This document shows positions 45,016 to 54,812 of a DNA stretch of 64,000 nt, piece by piece. Position numbers and translations under genes: made by a program. The stretch lies in NCBI RefSeq assembly GCF_029773605.1, contig NZ_CP103807.1, positions 62,001-126,000 on the forward strand, given 5' to 3'. The notes beneath the pieces are model-generated. The model was not told the DNA's origin and made no database searches. It worked only from the letters and a program-made list of their open reading frames with translations. The stretch's first letter is position 1. Each line of letters opens with the position of its first letter. Source of the stretch: Actinobacillus genomosp. 2 (GTDB lineage: Bacteria > Pseudomonadota > Gammaproteobacteria > Enterobacterales > Pasteurellaceae).

Positions 45016-47031
45016 TTATTTGCTACGTTTATGTTCAAACGTATCAAGTAATGTCTGAATTTTCTCATTAGAGAAGATTTCTGTAAGAGAATGACTTAAT
45101 TTTCTACGCCAGTTTGGATATTCTCCACTTGTTCCGGGAATATTGACCGGTTCTAACATATTTAGCCAATCCTCCGGTTGCGTACCAAATAATGCACTAT
45201 TCGTATCAGCGACATAGCTTTGTAATTGATGTGGAAAATCAATTGTCACACCTGCACTATCCGGTTCTAAATATTGAACGGCTTCTACCGCTTTGCGAAT
45301 ATTTTCTTTATTAAAATGACGAGACTGTTTTAATATATTTAATATTTTTTCACTTGGATAGACACCGAATTTTTCTCCTAACTCAAAATCATATCCTTTC
45401 CAATAACCTTGTATCGTTGGTAAATCATGTGTACTTAATGTTGTCATTGCTTGATATGGGTAATTCGCTAATGGTTTACTACCGTGTTGATCCCATTCAA
45501 AATAGAAAATGTTGTAAGCGAGAATACCTTTATCTTCTAATTTTTGTAGCATACCTTTCGGTACGGTTCCGAGAGCTTCAGCAATAATTAAGCATTGGTT
45601 ACGTTGGCTTTCTAAAGCAAGAATCGCTAATAAATCATCTAATGGATAACGTACATAAGCCCCATTTTTGGCTGAATCGCCTTTAGCTACCCACCACATA
45701 CGTGCAAAACCAAGAATATGATCGATCCGTAATGCACCACAATCTTGCATATTGGCACGTAATAAATCAATAAATGGTTGATATCCTCTCGCTTGTAATA
45801 CTTCCGGATGCATTGGCGAAAGTCCCCAATTTTGTCCGTTAGGTCCCATAATATCCGGAGGCGCTCCAACAGAGGCATCTAGCACGAATAATTCTTTATC
45901 TGCCCAAGTTTCCGCACCATTATCGGCTACACCCACTGCTAAATCACGGTAGAAACCGATTGGCATATTCAATGATTTAGCCAGCTGGTTACATTCTTTA
46001 AGTTGTTGTTGTGCAACAAATTGTAACCACATATAAAAATGAACTAATTCCTTATGTTCCGCTTGGAAAGCACATACCGCATCGGAGTGGTAATCTTGAT
46101 ATTCGCTTGCCCAGTAATTCCAACCCCATTGTTCACTATATTGATCAGATAACCATTGATGAAGTGCATCGAACGTACCTTGAATTTTGAGTGATTCGCC
46201 GTTTTGCAGGATAAATTGTTCAAAATCGGTTTGATCTTGAGTGAGGAAATATTTAAACGCCAAGCGTAAGCCATGTAATTTTAAACGTATAACTTGTGCG
46301 TAATCGACATAATCTTTTCCTCTGGCTTCACCTAATAACCATTTGGTTTCATCAGAATGGAACCACGCTTGTGCTTCTGCAGATTGTTGGAATGATTCGA
46401 CCGCATTTACGTCAATATAGATAATATTCTGCCATAAACGAGAAGAGGGGCTATAAGGGCTTGCTCCTTCAGGATTAGATGGGAAAAGTGCGTGAATTGG
46501 ATTTAAACCAATAAAATCACCACCTTTTGCAGCAATATTCGTTAAAAATGTTTTTAAATCGCTAAAATCGCCTACCCCCCAGTTATGCTCGGAACGTAAA
46601 GTATAGAGTTGTAAAATCGCACCCCATAATTTTTGTTTCAGTTCTAATTCTTTTGGTTGATAAGCAGTTTGAGGCGTAATAATAATACGACAGCTTAACG
46701 AGAGTTTTCCTTCAAGTTGTAACTGATGATAGCCCAACGGCAGATCGGCAGGAAGATTAATCGTATTGCGTTTAACTTTACCACAAATTTGTTCGCCGTT
46801 TTCTAATTGAAGTTGCCAGCGAGCTTGTAAATATTTATTACTGTTTGCAATATTTAGTCGAATATAGACCACTTGTCCGGCAGTTGCCACTTTTACAGGT
46901 GGTAAAATTTGGTGACTTTTAGGCGAACCTAAGCGCTTCGCAATTTTGCGATAAACCTCTTTTGTTGCATAACAACGGCGACCGTATTCATCAAAAAAAT
47001 AAGGATTAAGGTATGGGTGGAGCGATTTCAT
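45016..47031 (-). CDS. malQ: 4-alpha-glucanotransferase (amylomaltase)
   Basis: Transfers glucan chains between maltodextrins, releasing glucose, in the cytoplasm. The 671-residue protein has the N-terminal extension of the E. coli MalQ type, then the GH77 catalytic barrel: WGVGDFSDLKTFL, the nucleophile segment ALRIDHILGFARMWW, the general acid in IIAEALG and the STHDLPT motif. AAGGAAG lies before the ATG. The gene follows malG at the end of the malEFG unit, with a hairpin between. In E. coli malQ is with malP; malP is not in this window. Confidence 0.95.
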   Translation of the reverse strand: MKSLHPYLNPYFFDEYGRRCYATKEVYRKIAKRLGSPKSHQILPPVKVATAGQVVYIRLNIANSNKYLQARWQLQLENGEQICGKVKRNTINLPADLPLGYHQLQLEGKLSLSCRIIITPQTAYQPKELELKQKLWGAILQLYTLRSEHNWGVGDFSDLKTFLTNIAAKGGDFIGLNPIHALFPSNPEGASPYSPSSRLWQNIIYIDVNAVESFQQSAEAQAWFHSDETKWLLGEARGKDYVDYAQVIRLKLHGLRLAFKYFLTQDQTDFEQFILQNGESLKIQGTFDALHQWLSDQYSEQWGWNYWASEYQDYHSDAVCAFQAEHKELVHFYMWLQFVAQQQLKECNQLAKSLNMPIGFYRDLAVGVADNGAETWADKELFVLDASVGAPPDIMGPNGQNWGLSPMHPEVLQARGYQPFIDLLRANMQDCGALRIDHILGFARMWWVAKGDSAKNGAYVRYPLDDLLAILALESQRNQCLIIAEALGTVPKGMLQKLEDKGILAYNIFYFEWDQHGSKPLANYPYQAMTTLSTHDLPTIQGYWKGYDFELGEKFGVYPSEKILNILKQSRHFNKENIRKAVEAVQYLEPDSAGVTIDFPHQLQSYVADTNSALFGTQPEDWLNMLEPVNIPGTSGEYPNWRRKLSHSLTEIFSNEKIQTLLDTFEHKRSK

Positions 47032-47100
47032 TGTGATCTTCCTTTTATAACTTTAGAGGGGTAGCTCATAAGCGATTATTTTTTACTTATTTTTGTAAAG

Positions 47101-47118
47101 CAGAGGGTAAACCCTCTG
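47101..47118 (-). repeat. intercistronic hairpin malG-malQ
   Basis: CAGAGGGT and ACCCTCTG, an 8-bp stem with a 2-base loop. No proper T-run on the minus strand, so it is more likely an attenuator or RNA stabiliser than a terminator. Confidence 0.75.
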
Positions 47119-47122
47119 GCTT

Positions 47123-48013
47123 TTATCCTTTTACGCCACCGGCAGTTAATCCACCGACTAGCCAACGTTGTGCTAATAAGAAGACAAGCGTGATTGGAAT
47201 AGCAGATAAGATAGCGGCAGCGGCAAAGTCACCCCAAAGGTAGTTTTGTGGGTGTAAATACTGTTGCATACCTACAGCAAGTGTGTAGTTATCAACATCT
47301 CGTAGTAAGAGTGAAGCAACAGGTACTTCAATAATGCTTGAGATAAATGAGAGAATAAATACGACCGCTAGAATCGGTACGGAAAGTGGAAGCAAAATTA
47401 AGCGGAATGTTTGCCATGGACTTGCACCATCAAGTGCTGCCGCTTCTTCGAGAGATTTATCAATGGTTTCAAAATAACCTTTAATGGTCCAAACGTGCAT
47501 AGCGATACCACCTAAGTAAGCAAATATGACACCACCGTGTGTATTTAATCCAAGGAACGGTACATAATCGCTTAAACGATCAAATAAAGCATATAACGCT
47601 ACTAATGAAAGAACAGCCGGAAACATTTGGAAAATTAACATTGATTTCAGAAGTAAACTTTTACCGGCAAAACGTAAGCGTGCAAAAGCATATGCTGCGG
47701 TTGTAGAAAGTGCTAATGTAATTACCGCCGTAATACTCGCGACCTTAACTGAATTCCATAACCAAAGTAAGACGGGGAATGGTGGTGGAGTAATAGTACC
47801 GTCTGTATGAGTAACGCTAAGACCGAGAGCAAGTTTCCAATGTTCAAGCGAGATTTCACTTGGAATCAATTCACCAATTGCCAAGTTACCTGGACGCAAT
47901 GAAATACCAATAATCATCAGCATTGGAAATAAAATTAACGCACAAAAAATAATGAGAAAAAGATGCGTTGAAAATAAACGCAATTTCATTGATTTCGGTT
48001 GAACAATAGCCAT
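47123..48013 (-). CDS. malG: maltose ABC transporter permease
   Basis: One of the two membrane subunits of the maltose/maltodextrin importer. 296 residues, six predicted helices, and the EAA loop [27 protein letters not shown] (about 182-208), which docks on MalK. The C-terminus [14 protein letters not shown] matches the MalG tail that enters the MalK dimer in the E. coli structure. GAGGAT precedes the ATG. A GC-rich hairpin separates it from malF. Confidence 0.96.
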   Translation of the reverse strand: MAIVQPKSMKLRLFSTHLFLIIFCALILFPMLMIIGISLRPGNLAIGELIPSEISLEHWKLALGLSVTHTDGTITPPPFPVLLWLWNSVKVASITAVITLALSTTAAYAFARLRFAGKSLLLKSMLIFQMFPAVLSLVALYALFDRLSDYVPFLGLNTHGGVIFAYLGGIAMHVWTIKGYFETIDKSLEEAAALDGASPWQTFRLILLPLSVPILAVVFILSFISSIIEVPVASLLLRDVDNYTLAVGMQQYLHPQNYLWGDFAAAAILSAIPITLVFLLAQRWLVGGLTAGGVKG

Positions 48014-48031
48014 AATTTATATCCTCGTTTT

Positions 48032-48053
48032 CCCCCCCAACATACGGAGGGGG
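48032..48053 (-). repeat. intercistronic hairpin malF-malG
   Basis: A run of seven C faces GGAGGGGG across a short loop, giving an imperfect GC-rich stem. No T-run on the minus strand. Confidence 0.6.
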
Positions 48054-48062
48054 TGTCTTCGG

Positions 48063-49613
48063 TTAATCTTGTGATAATTTTGTCATTCTGATTTGGAATA
48101 ATGCTAATCCACTCACCAACAAGAAGATGATAACTGCGATTGCAGCAGCTAAACCAAAGTCTTGTGTACCGCTACCTTCAAAGGCAATACGATAAGTGTA
48201 ACTGACTAGTAAATCGGTATGACCTGCCGGTGTTGTTGTGCCGACCATATTTGGACCGCCGTTAGTTAATAACTGAATTAATACAAAGTTATTAAAGTTA
48301 AAAGCAAAACTTGCAATCATTAACGGCATAAGTGGTTTTACTAATAATGGCATAGTGATTTTTGTAAAATTCTGCCATACGGTTGAACCGTCAATAGCTG
48401 AAGCCTCATATAAATCGTGTGGAATGGCTTTAAGTAAACCCATACATACAATCATCATATACGGATAACCTAACCAAGTATTCACAATAAGTAACATTGC
48501 TTTAGCTAAGAAAGGATCGTTAAACCATTCAGGGCGGATACCAAATAATTGATTGAGTATTAAGTTGATTTCACCAAAACTTTGATTGAATAATCCTTTA
48601 AATACCAAGATTGAAATAAAGCCCGGTACAGCATAAGGTAATATTAATAATAATCGATAGACAGACTTACCTTTTAATGCGTCCCATTGTACGAGAGCTG
48701 CAAAGATCATTCCGAGTAAAGTAGTAAAAATAACCGTTAATAGTGCAAATACAACTGTCCAAATAAAGATTTTAATGAATGGCTCTTGTACACCGTCATC
48801 AGTTAATATTTTGACAAAATTATGCCAACCTGTCGTGACGGTATAACCCGGTTCTAATCTACTCTCTATAAAATTATTTTGTTCATCTATTTTTTGGAAG
48901 AAACCGATCTCATCATTTGCTTTATAGCGTTCCTTCGTTTCATTATTTGTTAAAATTTCATTGTTTTCATCATAAGTATAACGAGATTTTTGCTCTGCAA
49001 ATTGGCGTAGAGAACTCATTGTGAGTCTTTGCTCAGTAGGAAGAACAAGATTCACGGATTGCAATTTTTGGCGATTTTGTGTAATCGCTTTTAATGGAGC
49101 AATATTATCTGATGGAAATTGTTCCACCTCATTTAATTTGATCTCGGTTTCTAAATCATTTAATGCAAGCGGTTCGGAAAGATAATTTTTTTGCGATTCT
49201 TTACTTGTTAATGCGATTCGGTATTGGTTATTATCAGATTCAAGCAGTTTGAAATCTAAACGTTCACCGGCTGCATAGGTTTGACTTTGTAATTGTCGGA
49301 GAACTTGTTCAAAATTCAATTGATTTGAACCGCTATAATTTGTGAAAGCAATAACAACGGTGCAAATGAGCGGAAATAGAACGAATATTCCCATTGCCGC
49401 TACACCGGGATAAACATATCGCCAGTGATAAGTTGATTGGTTAGAGAAAATATAGATACCGGCAGTAACAACCACTAACACAAGCAATGCAAATAAAATT
49501 TCGCCTTGGAGATAGATAGTGAAAACAAGATAAAAAGAAAGTAGGTAAAGTAACCCAATAAATAGGCGTTTTGCCCAAGATTGAGAAGGGGTAACGGTGT
49601 TGAATGATTGCAT
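48063..49613 (-). CDS. malF: maltose ABC transporter permease
   Basis: The larger membrane subunit of the importer. 516 residues, close to E. coli MalF (514), with eight predicted helices, a large periplasmic loop between helices 3 and 4 (about residues 90-275) and the EAA loop EASAIDGSTVWQNFTKITMPLLVKPLM. AGGGGAAATTCT lies before the ATG at 49611-49613; a start sixteen codons earlier would add residues unlike the family. malG follows after a 49-base gap with a hairpin. Confidence 0.95.
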   Translation of the reverse strand: MQSFNTVTPSQSWAKRLFIGLLYLLSFYLVFTIYLQGEILFALLVLVVVTAGIYIFSNQSTYHWRYVYPGVAAMGIFVLFPLICTVVIAFTNYSGSNQLNFEQVLRQLQSQTYAAGERLDFKLLESDNNQYRIALTSKESQKNYLSEPLALNDLETEIKLNEVEQFPSDNIAPLKAITQNRQKLQSVNLVLPTEQRLTMSSLRQFAEQKSRYTYDENNEILTNNETKERYKANDEIGFFQKIDEQNNFIESRLEPGYTVTTGWHNFVKILTDDGVQEPFIKIFIWTVVFALLTVIFTTLLGMIFAALVQWDALKGKSVYRLLLILPYAVPGFISILVFKGLFNQSFGEINLILNQLFGIRPEWFNDPFLAKAMLLIVNTWLGYPYMMIVCMGLLKAIPHDLYEASAIDGSTVWQNFTKITMPLLVKPLMPLMIASFAFNFNNFVLIQLLTNGGPNMVGTTTPAGHTDLLVSYTYRIAFEGSGTQDFGLAAAIAVIIFLLVSGLALFQIRMTKLSQD

Positions 49614-49689
49614 AGAATTTCCCCTAAGAATGGAGCAAAAATAGGATGAGATTAAGCTCATCGTCTTTGTGAAAAACGATAAAGATAAC

Positions 49690-49709
49690 GGTGGGTCCTA
49701 AGACCCACC
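49690..49709 (-). repeat. intercistronic hairpin malE-malF
   Basis: GGTGGGTC-ctaa-GACCCACC, a perfect 8-bp GC-rich stem. No T-run. In E. coli the malE-malF gap holds REP elements that protect malE mRNA and lower malF; this hairpin is in the same place. Confidence 0.85.
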
Positions 49710-49725
49710 TGTGAGATGAGAATAT

Positions 49726-50910
49726 TTATTCTTTCTCAATTTTTGCTTGAGCTTCATCAAGTGCGGCTTTTACTGATTGACGACCAGTAGTTGCATTTCC
49801 GATAGCTGCTTTTTCTGAATACCAAAAACGACTCATTTGAGGAATATTAGGCATAATTTCACCATTTTCCGCATTTGCCATTGTTGCAGCAATACGTGGA
49901 TCTTTTGCTAATTTTTCTTGGAAAGATTTAAGTGCTACAGCACCTAAAGGAACATCTTTATTTACTGTATCTAAACCGGCATCAGTTAATAAATGGTTTT
50001 CAAGGAATTCTTTCGCTAAGTCTTTATTTGGACTGGAAGCATTAATACCTGCACTTAATACACCCACGAATGGTTTAGATGCTTTGCCATTTAAAGTCGG
50101 AAGCACGGCTACACCGTAATTGATTTTGCTTTTCTCAATATTTGACCAAGACCAAGGACCGTTAATTGTTAATGCCGTATTACCTTTATTAAATGCGGCT
50201 TCTGCAACAGCATAGTCCATATCTGCACTAATAACTTTATTTTTTACAAGATCAACCACATATTGTAAGCCTTTTTGTGCACCTTCATTATTGACCCCAA
50301 TATCTTTTACATCATAACCATTTGATGTAACTTTGAAGGCATAAGCGCCTTGGGATGAAATAACCGGCCATGTGAAATACGGTTCTTGTAAATTCCACAT
50401 AATTGCACTTTTACCTTTTGCTTTTAATTCTTTATCTAATTTTTCAACGTCTTCCCATGTTTTTGGCGGAGTAGGTACTAAATCTTTGTTGTAGATAAGA
50501 GAGATAGCTTCCACGGCAATAGGATAAGCAATTTGTTTGCCGTTATATTTCGTTGCTTCCCAACCGATATCCGAGAGTTTTGCTTTAAATTCTGCACTTG
50601 GTTGAATTTCAGCGAGTAAGCCGGTTTGTGCATAACCACCAAAGCGGTCATGAGCATAAATGATAATATCAGGACCATCACCGGTTGATGCAACTTGTGG
50701 GAATAATTCTTCAAGTTTACTTGGGTGTTCTACAATCACTTTTACGCCCGTTTCAGCTTCAAATTTTTTACCCACTTCAGCTAAACCGTTATAACCTTTA
50801 TCGGCGTTAATCCAAATATTTAATTGTCCTTCGACAACTTTTGCGTTAACGCCTTGAGCAATACATAATCCTGCTAATACAGCTAATGCGGCTTTAGTTA
50901 ATTTTTTCAT
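49726..50910 (-). CDS. malE: periplasmic maltose/maltodextrin-binding protein
   Basis: Binds maltodextrins in the periplasm and delivers them to MalFGK2. The 394-residue precursor has a signal peptide ending GVNA (about residue 23), then [32 protein letters not shown], like mature MalE. The sugar-contact aromatics in the segments EPYFTWP and [10 protein letters not shown] are present. GAGGGAAATCCT precedes the ATG. It is first in the malEFGQ unit, which is read divergently from malK. Confidence 0.97.
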   Translation of the reverse strand: MKKLTKAALAVLAGLCIAQGVNAKVVEGQLNIWINADKGYNGLAEVGKKFEAETGVKVIVEHPSKLEELFPQVASTGDGPDIIIYAHDRFGGYAQTGLLAEIQPSAEFKAKLSDIGWEATKYNGKQIAYPIAVEAISLIYNKDLVPTPPKTWEDVEKLDKELKAKGKSAIMWNLQEPYFTWPVISSQGAYAFKVTSNGYDVKDIGVNNEGAQKGLQYVVDLVKNKVISADMDYAVAEAAFNKGNTALTINGPWSWSNIEKSKINYGVAVLPTLNGKASKPFVGVLSAGINASSPNKDLAKEFLENHLLTDAGLDTVNKDVPLGAVALKSFQEKLAKDPRIAATMANAENGEIMPNIPQMSRFWYSEKAAIGNATTGRQSVKAALDEAQAKIEKE

Positions 50911-51003
50911 AGGATTTCCCTCAGTTGGTTTTACATAATCAACGGACTAATTTAAAGGTTAGCCATTTTCGTGGCACATAATGAGAAAATTTATCCTCTA
51001 TTT

Positions 51004-51026
51004 CATCATCCCCCCTCCTCCTCCCT
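51004..51026 (-). promoter_or_regulatory. two MalT-box-like decamers
   Basis: On the minus strand, AGGGAGGAGG (51026-51017) and GGGGATGATG (51013-51004) each match the MalT consensus GGGGAKGAGG at nine of ten positions, arranged as direct repeats 13 bp apart toward malE. Confidence 0.72.
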
Positions 51027-51038
51027 ACGACTGAATTT

Positions 51039-51054
51039 ATTGATGTAGTTCACA
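51039..51054. promoter_or_regulatory. weaker CRP-like site
   Basis: ATTGA-TGTAGT-TCACA: right arm perfect, left arm three of five. Confidence 0.45.
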
Positions 51055-51077
51055 TATTTTTTAAAGTTTAAAACTTT

Positions 51078-51093
51078 TGTGAAGCGGATCACA
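51078..51093. promoter_or_regulatory. CRP site 1 of malE-malK
   Basis: TGTGA-AGCGGA-TCACA, both arms perfect. Confidence 0.92.
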
Positions 51094-51110
51094 AAATCTA
51101 GGGTGTTTTT

Positions 51111-51126
51111 TGTGATCAAACTCACA
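51111..51126. promoter_or_regulatory. CRP site 2 of malE-malK
   Basis: TGTGA-TCAAAC-TCACA, both arms perfect; centred 33 bp from site 1, about three helical turns. Confidence 0.92.
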
Positions 51127-51250
51127 AAAAAGGTAGAAAAATAGAATAAAAACATTGAGTTGCAGAAAGAAAAAAATTACTGAAAGTATGATGTGGAAAA
51201 AAGAGAAATGCGTAAACTACATAGCAAATTTAAAGCGAGAGGACAAAAAC

Positions 51251-52390
51251 ATGACCGATGTTCGATTAGTAAACGTATGCAAATCGTATGGCAATGTGCA
51301 TATTTCTAAAGATGTTAATTTAGAAATTAAAGACGGCGAATTTGTTGTTTTTGTTGGTCCGTCAGGCTGCGGTAAATCAACCGTGTTACGTATGATTGCA
51401 GGATTGGAAGAAATTACTTCCGGCGATTTGTTTATTGGCGAGAAGCGAATGAATGACGTGCCGCCGGCAAATCGAAATATCGGTATGGTATTCCAATCTT
51501 ACGCATTATATCCGCATCTTTCCGTAGCGGAAAATATGTCGTTCGGCTTAAAACTTGCCGGTGCTAAAAAAGAAGAAATCGACCAACGTGTTAACCAAGT
51601 TGCAGAAATTCTACAACTCGCTCATTTACTAAATCGCAAGCCGAAAGAATTATCCGGTGGACAACGTCAGCGTGTTGCGATTGGACGAACTTTAGTTTCA
51701 CAGCCGGAAGTATTTTTATTAGACGAACCGCTTTCAAACTTAGATGCTGCATTACGTGTGCAAATGCGTGTTGAGATCTCGAAATTACATAAAAAACTGG
51801 GCAGAACGATGATTTATGTCACGCACGACCAAATCGAAGCGATGACGCTTGCGGATAAGATTGTGGTGTTACAAGCACTTTCTGCAGGTAGTAATCTGGC
51901 AACCAACGTTGCTCAGGTAGGAAAACCGTTAGAACTTTATCACTATCCGGCAAACCGCTTTGTGGCAGGGTTTATCGGTTCGCCTAAAATGAATTTCTTG
52001 CCGGTACGTGTGATAGATGTACGTGAGGGCGGTGTAAAAATTGAATTACCGGATTCAACCCATTTAAATTTCTGGGTTCCGGTGGAAAGTGCTGGCGTAC
52101 AGGTCGGCGATAATCTTTCGCTCGGTATCCGTCCCGAACATTTATTACCGAGTGAACAAAGTGAAGTCAGTATTTCCGGCACGGTAAAAGTGGTGGAACA
52201 ATTAGGTAATGAAACCCAAGTACATATTGAAATGCCACCGATCAAACAAAGCCTTGTTTATCGTCAAAACGACATTGTATTAGTGAAAGAAGGCGACTCA
52301 ATGTCAATTGGTATTAACCCGAATCGTTGCCATCTTTTCCGTGAAGATGGTACGGCATGTAAACGTTTATTTGTCGAACAGGGCGTATAA
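51251..52390 (+). CDS. malK: maltose ABC transporter ATP-binding protein
   Basis: The ATPase of the importer. 379 residues from the ATG at 51251, which has GAGAGGAC at the right distance; the frame is open further upstream but that part is not MalK-like. Walker [10 protein letters not shown], signature LSGGQRQR, Walker B VFLLDEP and switch VTHDQ are complete. The C-terminal regulatory domain (from about residue 235) is present, so MalT sequestering and inducer exclusion by EIIA-Glc are possible, as known in E. coli. Confidence 0.96.
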   Translation: MTDVRLVNVCKSYGNVHISKDVNLEIKDGEFVVFVGPSGCGKSTVLRMIAGLEEITSGDLFIGEKRMNDVPPANRNIGMVFQSYALYPHLSVAENMSFGLKLAGAKKEEIDQRVNQVAEILQLAHLLNRKPKELSGGQRQRVAIGRTLVSQPEVFLLDEPLSNLDAALRVQMRVEISKLHKKLGRTMIYVTHDQIEAMTLADKIVVLQALSAGSNLATNVAQVGKPLELYHYPANRFVAGFIGSPKMNFLPVRVIDVREGGVKIELPDSTHLNFWVPVESAGVQVGDNLSLGIRPEHLLPSEQSEVSISGTVKVVEQLGNETQVHIEMPPIKQSLVYRQNDIVLVKEGDSMSIGINPNRCHLFREDGTACKRLFVEQGV

Positions 52391-52396
52391 ATGTGA

Positions 52397-52413
52397 TTAA
52401 GGGCTTCCCTTAA
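52397..52413 (+). repeat. intercistronic hairpin malK-lamB
   Basis: TTAAGGG-ctt-CCCTTAA, a 7-bp stem with a 3-base loop and no T-run after it. Confidence 0.65.
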
Positions 52414-52440
52414 ACGTTAATAATGAAAAAAACTATCTGA

Positions 52441-53730
<1,290 letters not shown>

Positions 53731-53741
53731 TTTAGCCATTT

Positions 53742-53766
53742 GGGGCGTATATATTACGCCCCTTTA
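53742..53766 (+). terminator. attenuator hairpin lamB-malM
   Basis: GGGGCGTA and TACGCCCC, 8-bp stem, 5-base loop, followed by TTTATATG. The weak T-run suggests partial termination before malM. Confidence 0.78.
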
Positions 53767-53800
53767 TATGATGTAACAGGTAATTTTTAGAGAGGCATTT

Positions 53801-54688
53801 ATGAAAACCAAAATCGCAGTATTTTTATCAAGTGTATTATTTGCATCAGTTGCTATTGCTGGTACACCCTCAAAAACGGAACTTAGTCGTTTTGGTTGGC
53901 AAGATGTCACTTTCTCCCAAAAAATGATTAGCGAATTGTCGGAAAAGCAGATCCGTTCGTTTAGTCAAACCTTATCCGGTACTAACAGTGCTGTAATCGG
54001 TTATAAAATTCCGGCAAATCAAGGGACTTTAAAGATCAAAGTAAGCAGTTTAGTGGTTAACAATGATCATATTTTTATTCCTAATATTTTAGTATTGGAT
54101 GCAAATTTTAATGAATCACTCACTTATCCGGCATCACAATTTAAAGTCGTGGAAGAACGAGGCTTTGAAGGCGGACAAATTCAAGCAGAATTAAGTTTAA
54201 CGCCGACAACTGGACAAGATTTCATTTACTTACTGATCTATACCACAGAAAAAGATCTTGTCGGACAGACTAAATTTACTCATCCGGCAAAATTATATGA
54301 AAAAGCCAAAGGTAACCAACCGCCTGCGATTGCGGACTTAACGGTAAAACATAGCAATTCGGGACTAATTCAGATTAATGTAGATGGCGTGCAAAATACG
54401 CAGTTTGTTGGTTTAGGCAATGTAGTTAACGGCGGTGCATTATTTGAATCAAAACCGACTGCGGCTCAAACGGTCGGTAGTGAAGTACAAGCGGTTAAAA
54501 ATACACAAAAAACTGCAAAACCGAAAACGGTAGAAAAAACGACAGAACAATATTTTAATGAGGCAGTTACGCAAGCATTAAAAAACAATGATATTAATAA
54601 GGCAATGAATCTAGTGAATGAAGCGGAACAGTTAGGTCTTTCAATGCCCAGACAAATTTTCTTAAAACAGGTTTCTTCCAAAAAATAG
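53801..54688 (+). CDS. malM: maltose operon periplasmic protein
   Basis: 295 residues, with a signal peptide ending AIA (residue 20). The central segment PANQGTLKIKVSS and FIPNILVLDANF match MalM of E. coli, an exported protein of the mal regulon whose role is uncertain. The C-terminal part (from about 225) is rich in Lys, Thr and Ala and forms a linker to a helical end (YFNEAVTQALKNNDINKAMNLVNEAEQLGLSMP). Third gene of the malK-lamB-malM unit. AGAGAGG precedes the ATG. Confidence 0.93.
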   Translation: MKTKIAVFLSSVLFASVAIAGTPSKTELSRFGWQDVTFSQKMISELSEKQIRSFSQTLSGTNSAVIGYKIPANQGTLKIKVSSLVVNNDHIFIPNILVLDANFNESLTYPASQFKVVEERGFEGGQIQAELSLTPTTGQDFIYLLIYTTEKDLVGQTKFTHPAKLYEKAKGNQPPAIADLTVKHSNSGLIQINVDGVQNTQFVGLGNVVNGGALFESKPTAAQTVGSEVQAVKNTQKTAKPKTVEKTTEQYFNEAVTQALKNNDINKAMNLVNEAEQLGLSMPRQIFLKQVSSKK

Positions 54689-54711
54689 ATGTTTTTTTCA
54701 TTTTTATTTTT

Positions 54712-54747
54712 GCCATTGAGGGTGTCCTTGCTCTCAGTGGCTTTTTT
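54712..54747 (+). terminator. terminator of malK-lamB-malM
   Basis: GCCATTGAG pairs with CTCAGTGGC (one G-U pair), and TTTTTTA follows. Confidence 0.92.
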
Positions 54748-54789
54748 ATACTCGCTATCCTCAAAGCCGGAAAATTGTTAGAATCTACT

Positions 54790-54795
54790 TATAAT
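54790..54795 (+). promoter_or_regulatory. -10 element upstream of malT
   Basis: Consensus TATAAT 17 bases before the malT start; no good -35 is visible at the normal spacing, so activation by another factor is possible. Confidence 0.5.
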
Positions 54796-54812
54796 TATGT
54801 AGTGGAGGTAAG

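Larger units (their letters stand above)
50911..51250. promoter_or_regulatory. divergent malE-malK control region
   Basis: 340 bases between the two start codons. It holds two MalT-box-like decamers on the minus strand (51004-51026), one weaker and two perfect CRP sites (51039, 51078, 51111), and a -10-like TAGAAT (51142-51147) for malK. The layout, MalT boxes proximal to malE with CRP sites in the middle, parallels the E. coli malEp-malKp region. Confidence 0.85.

Noticed and set aside
51155-51250. Upstream extension of the malK frame
   Set aside because: It runs through the promoter region and encodes residues unlike MalK; the ATG at 51251 has a strong ribosome site.
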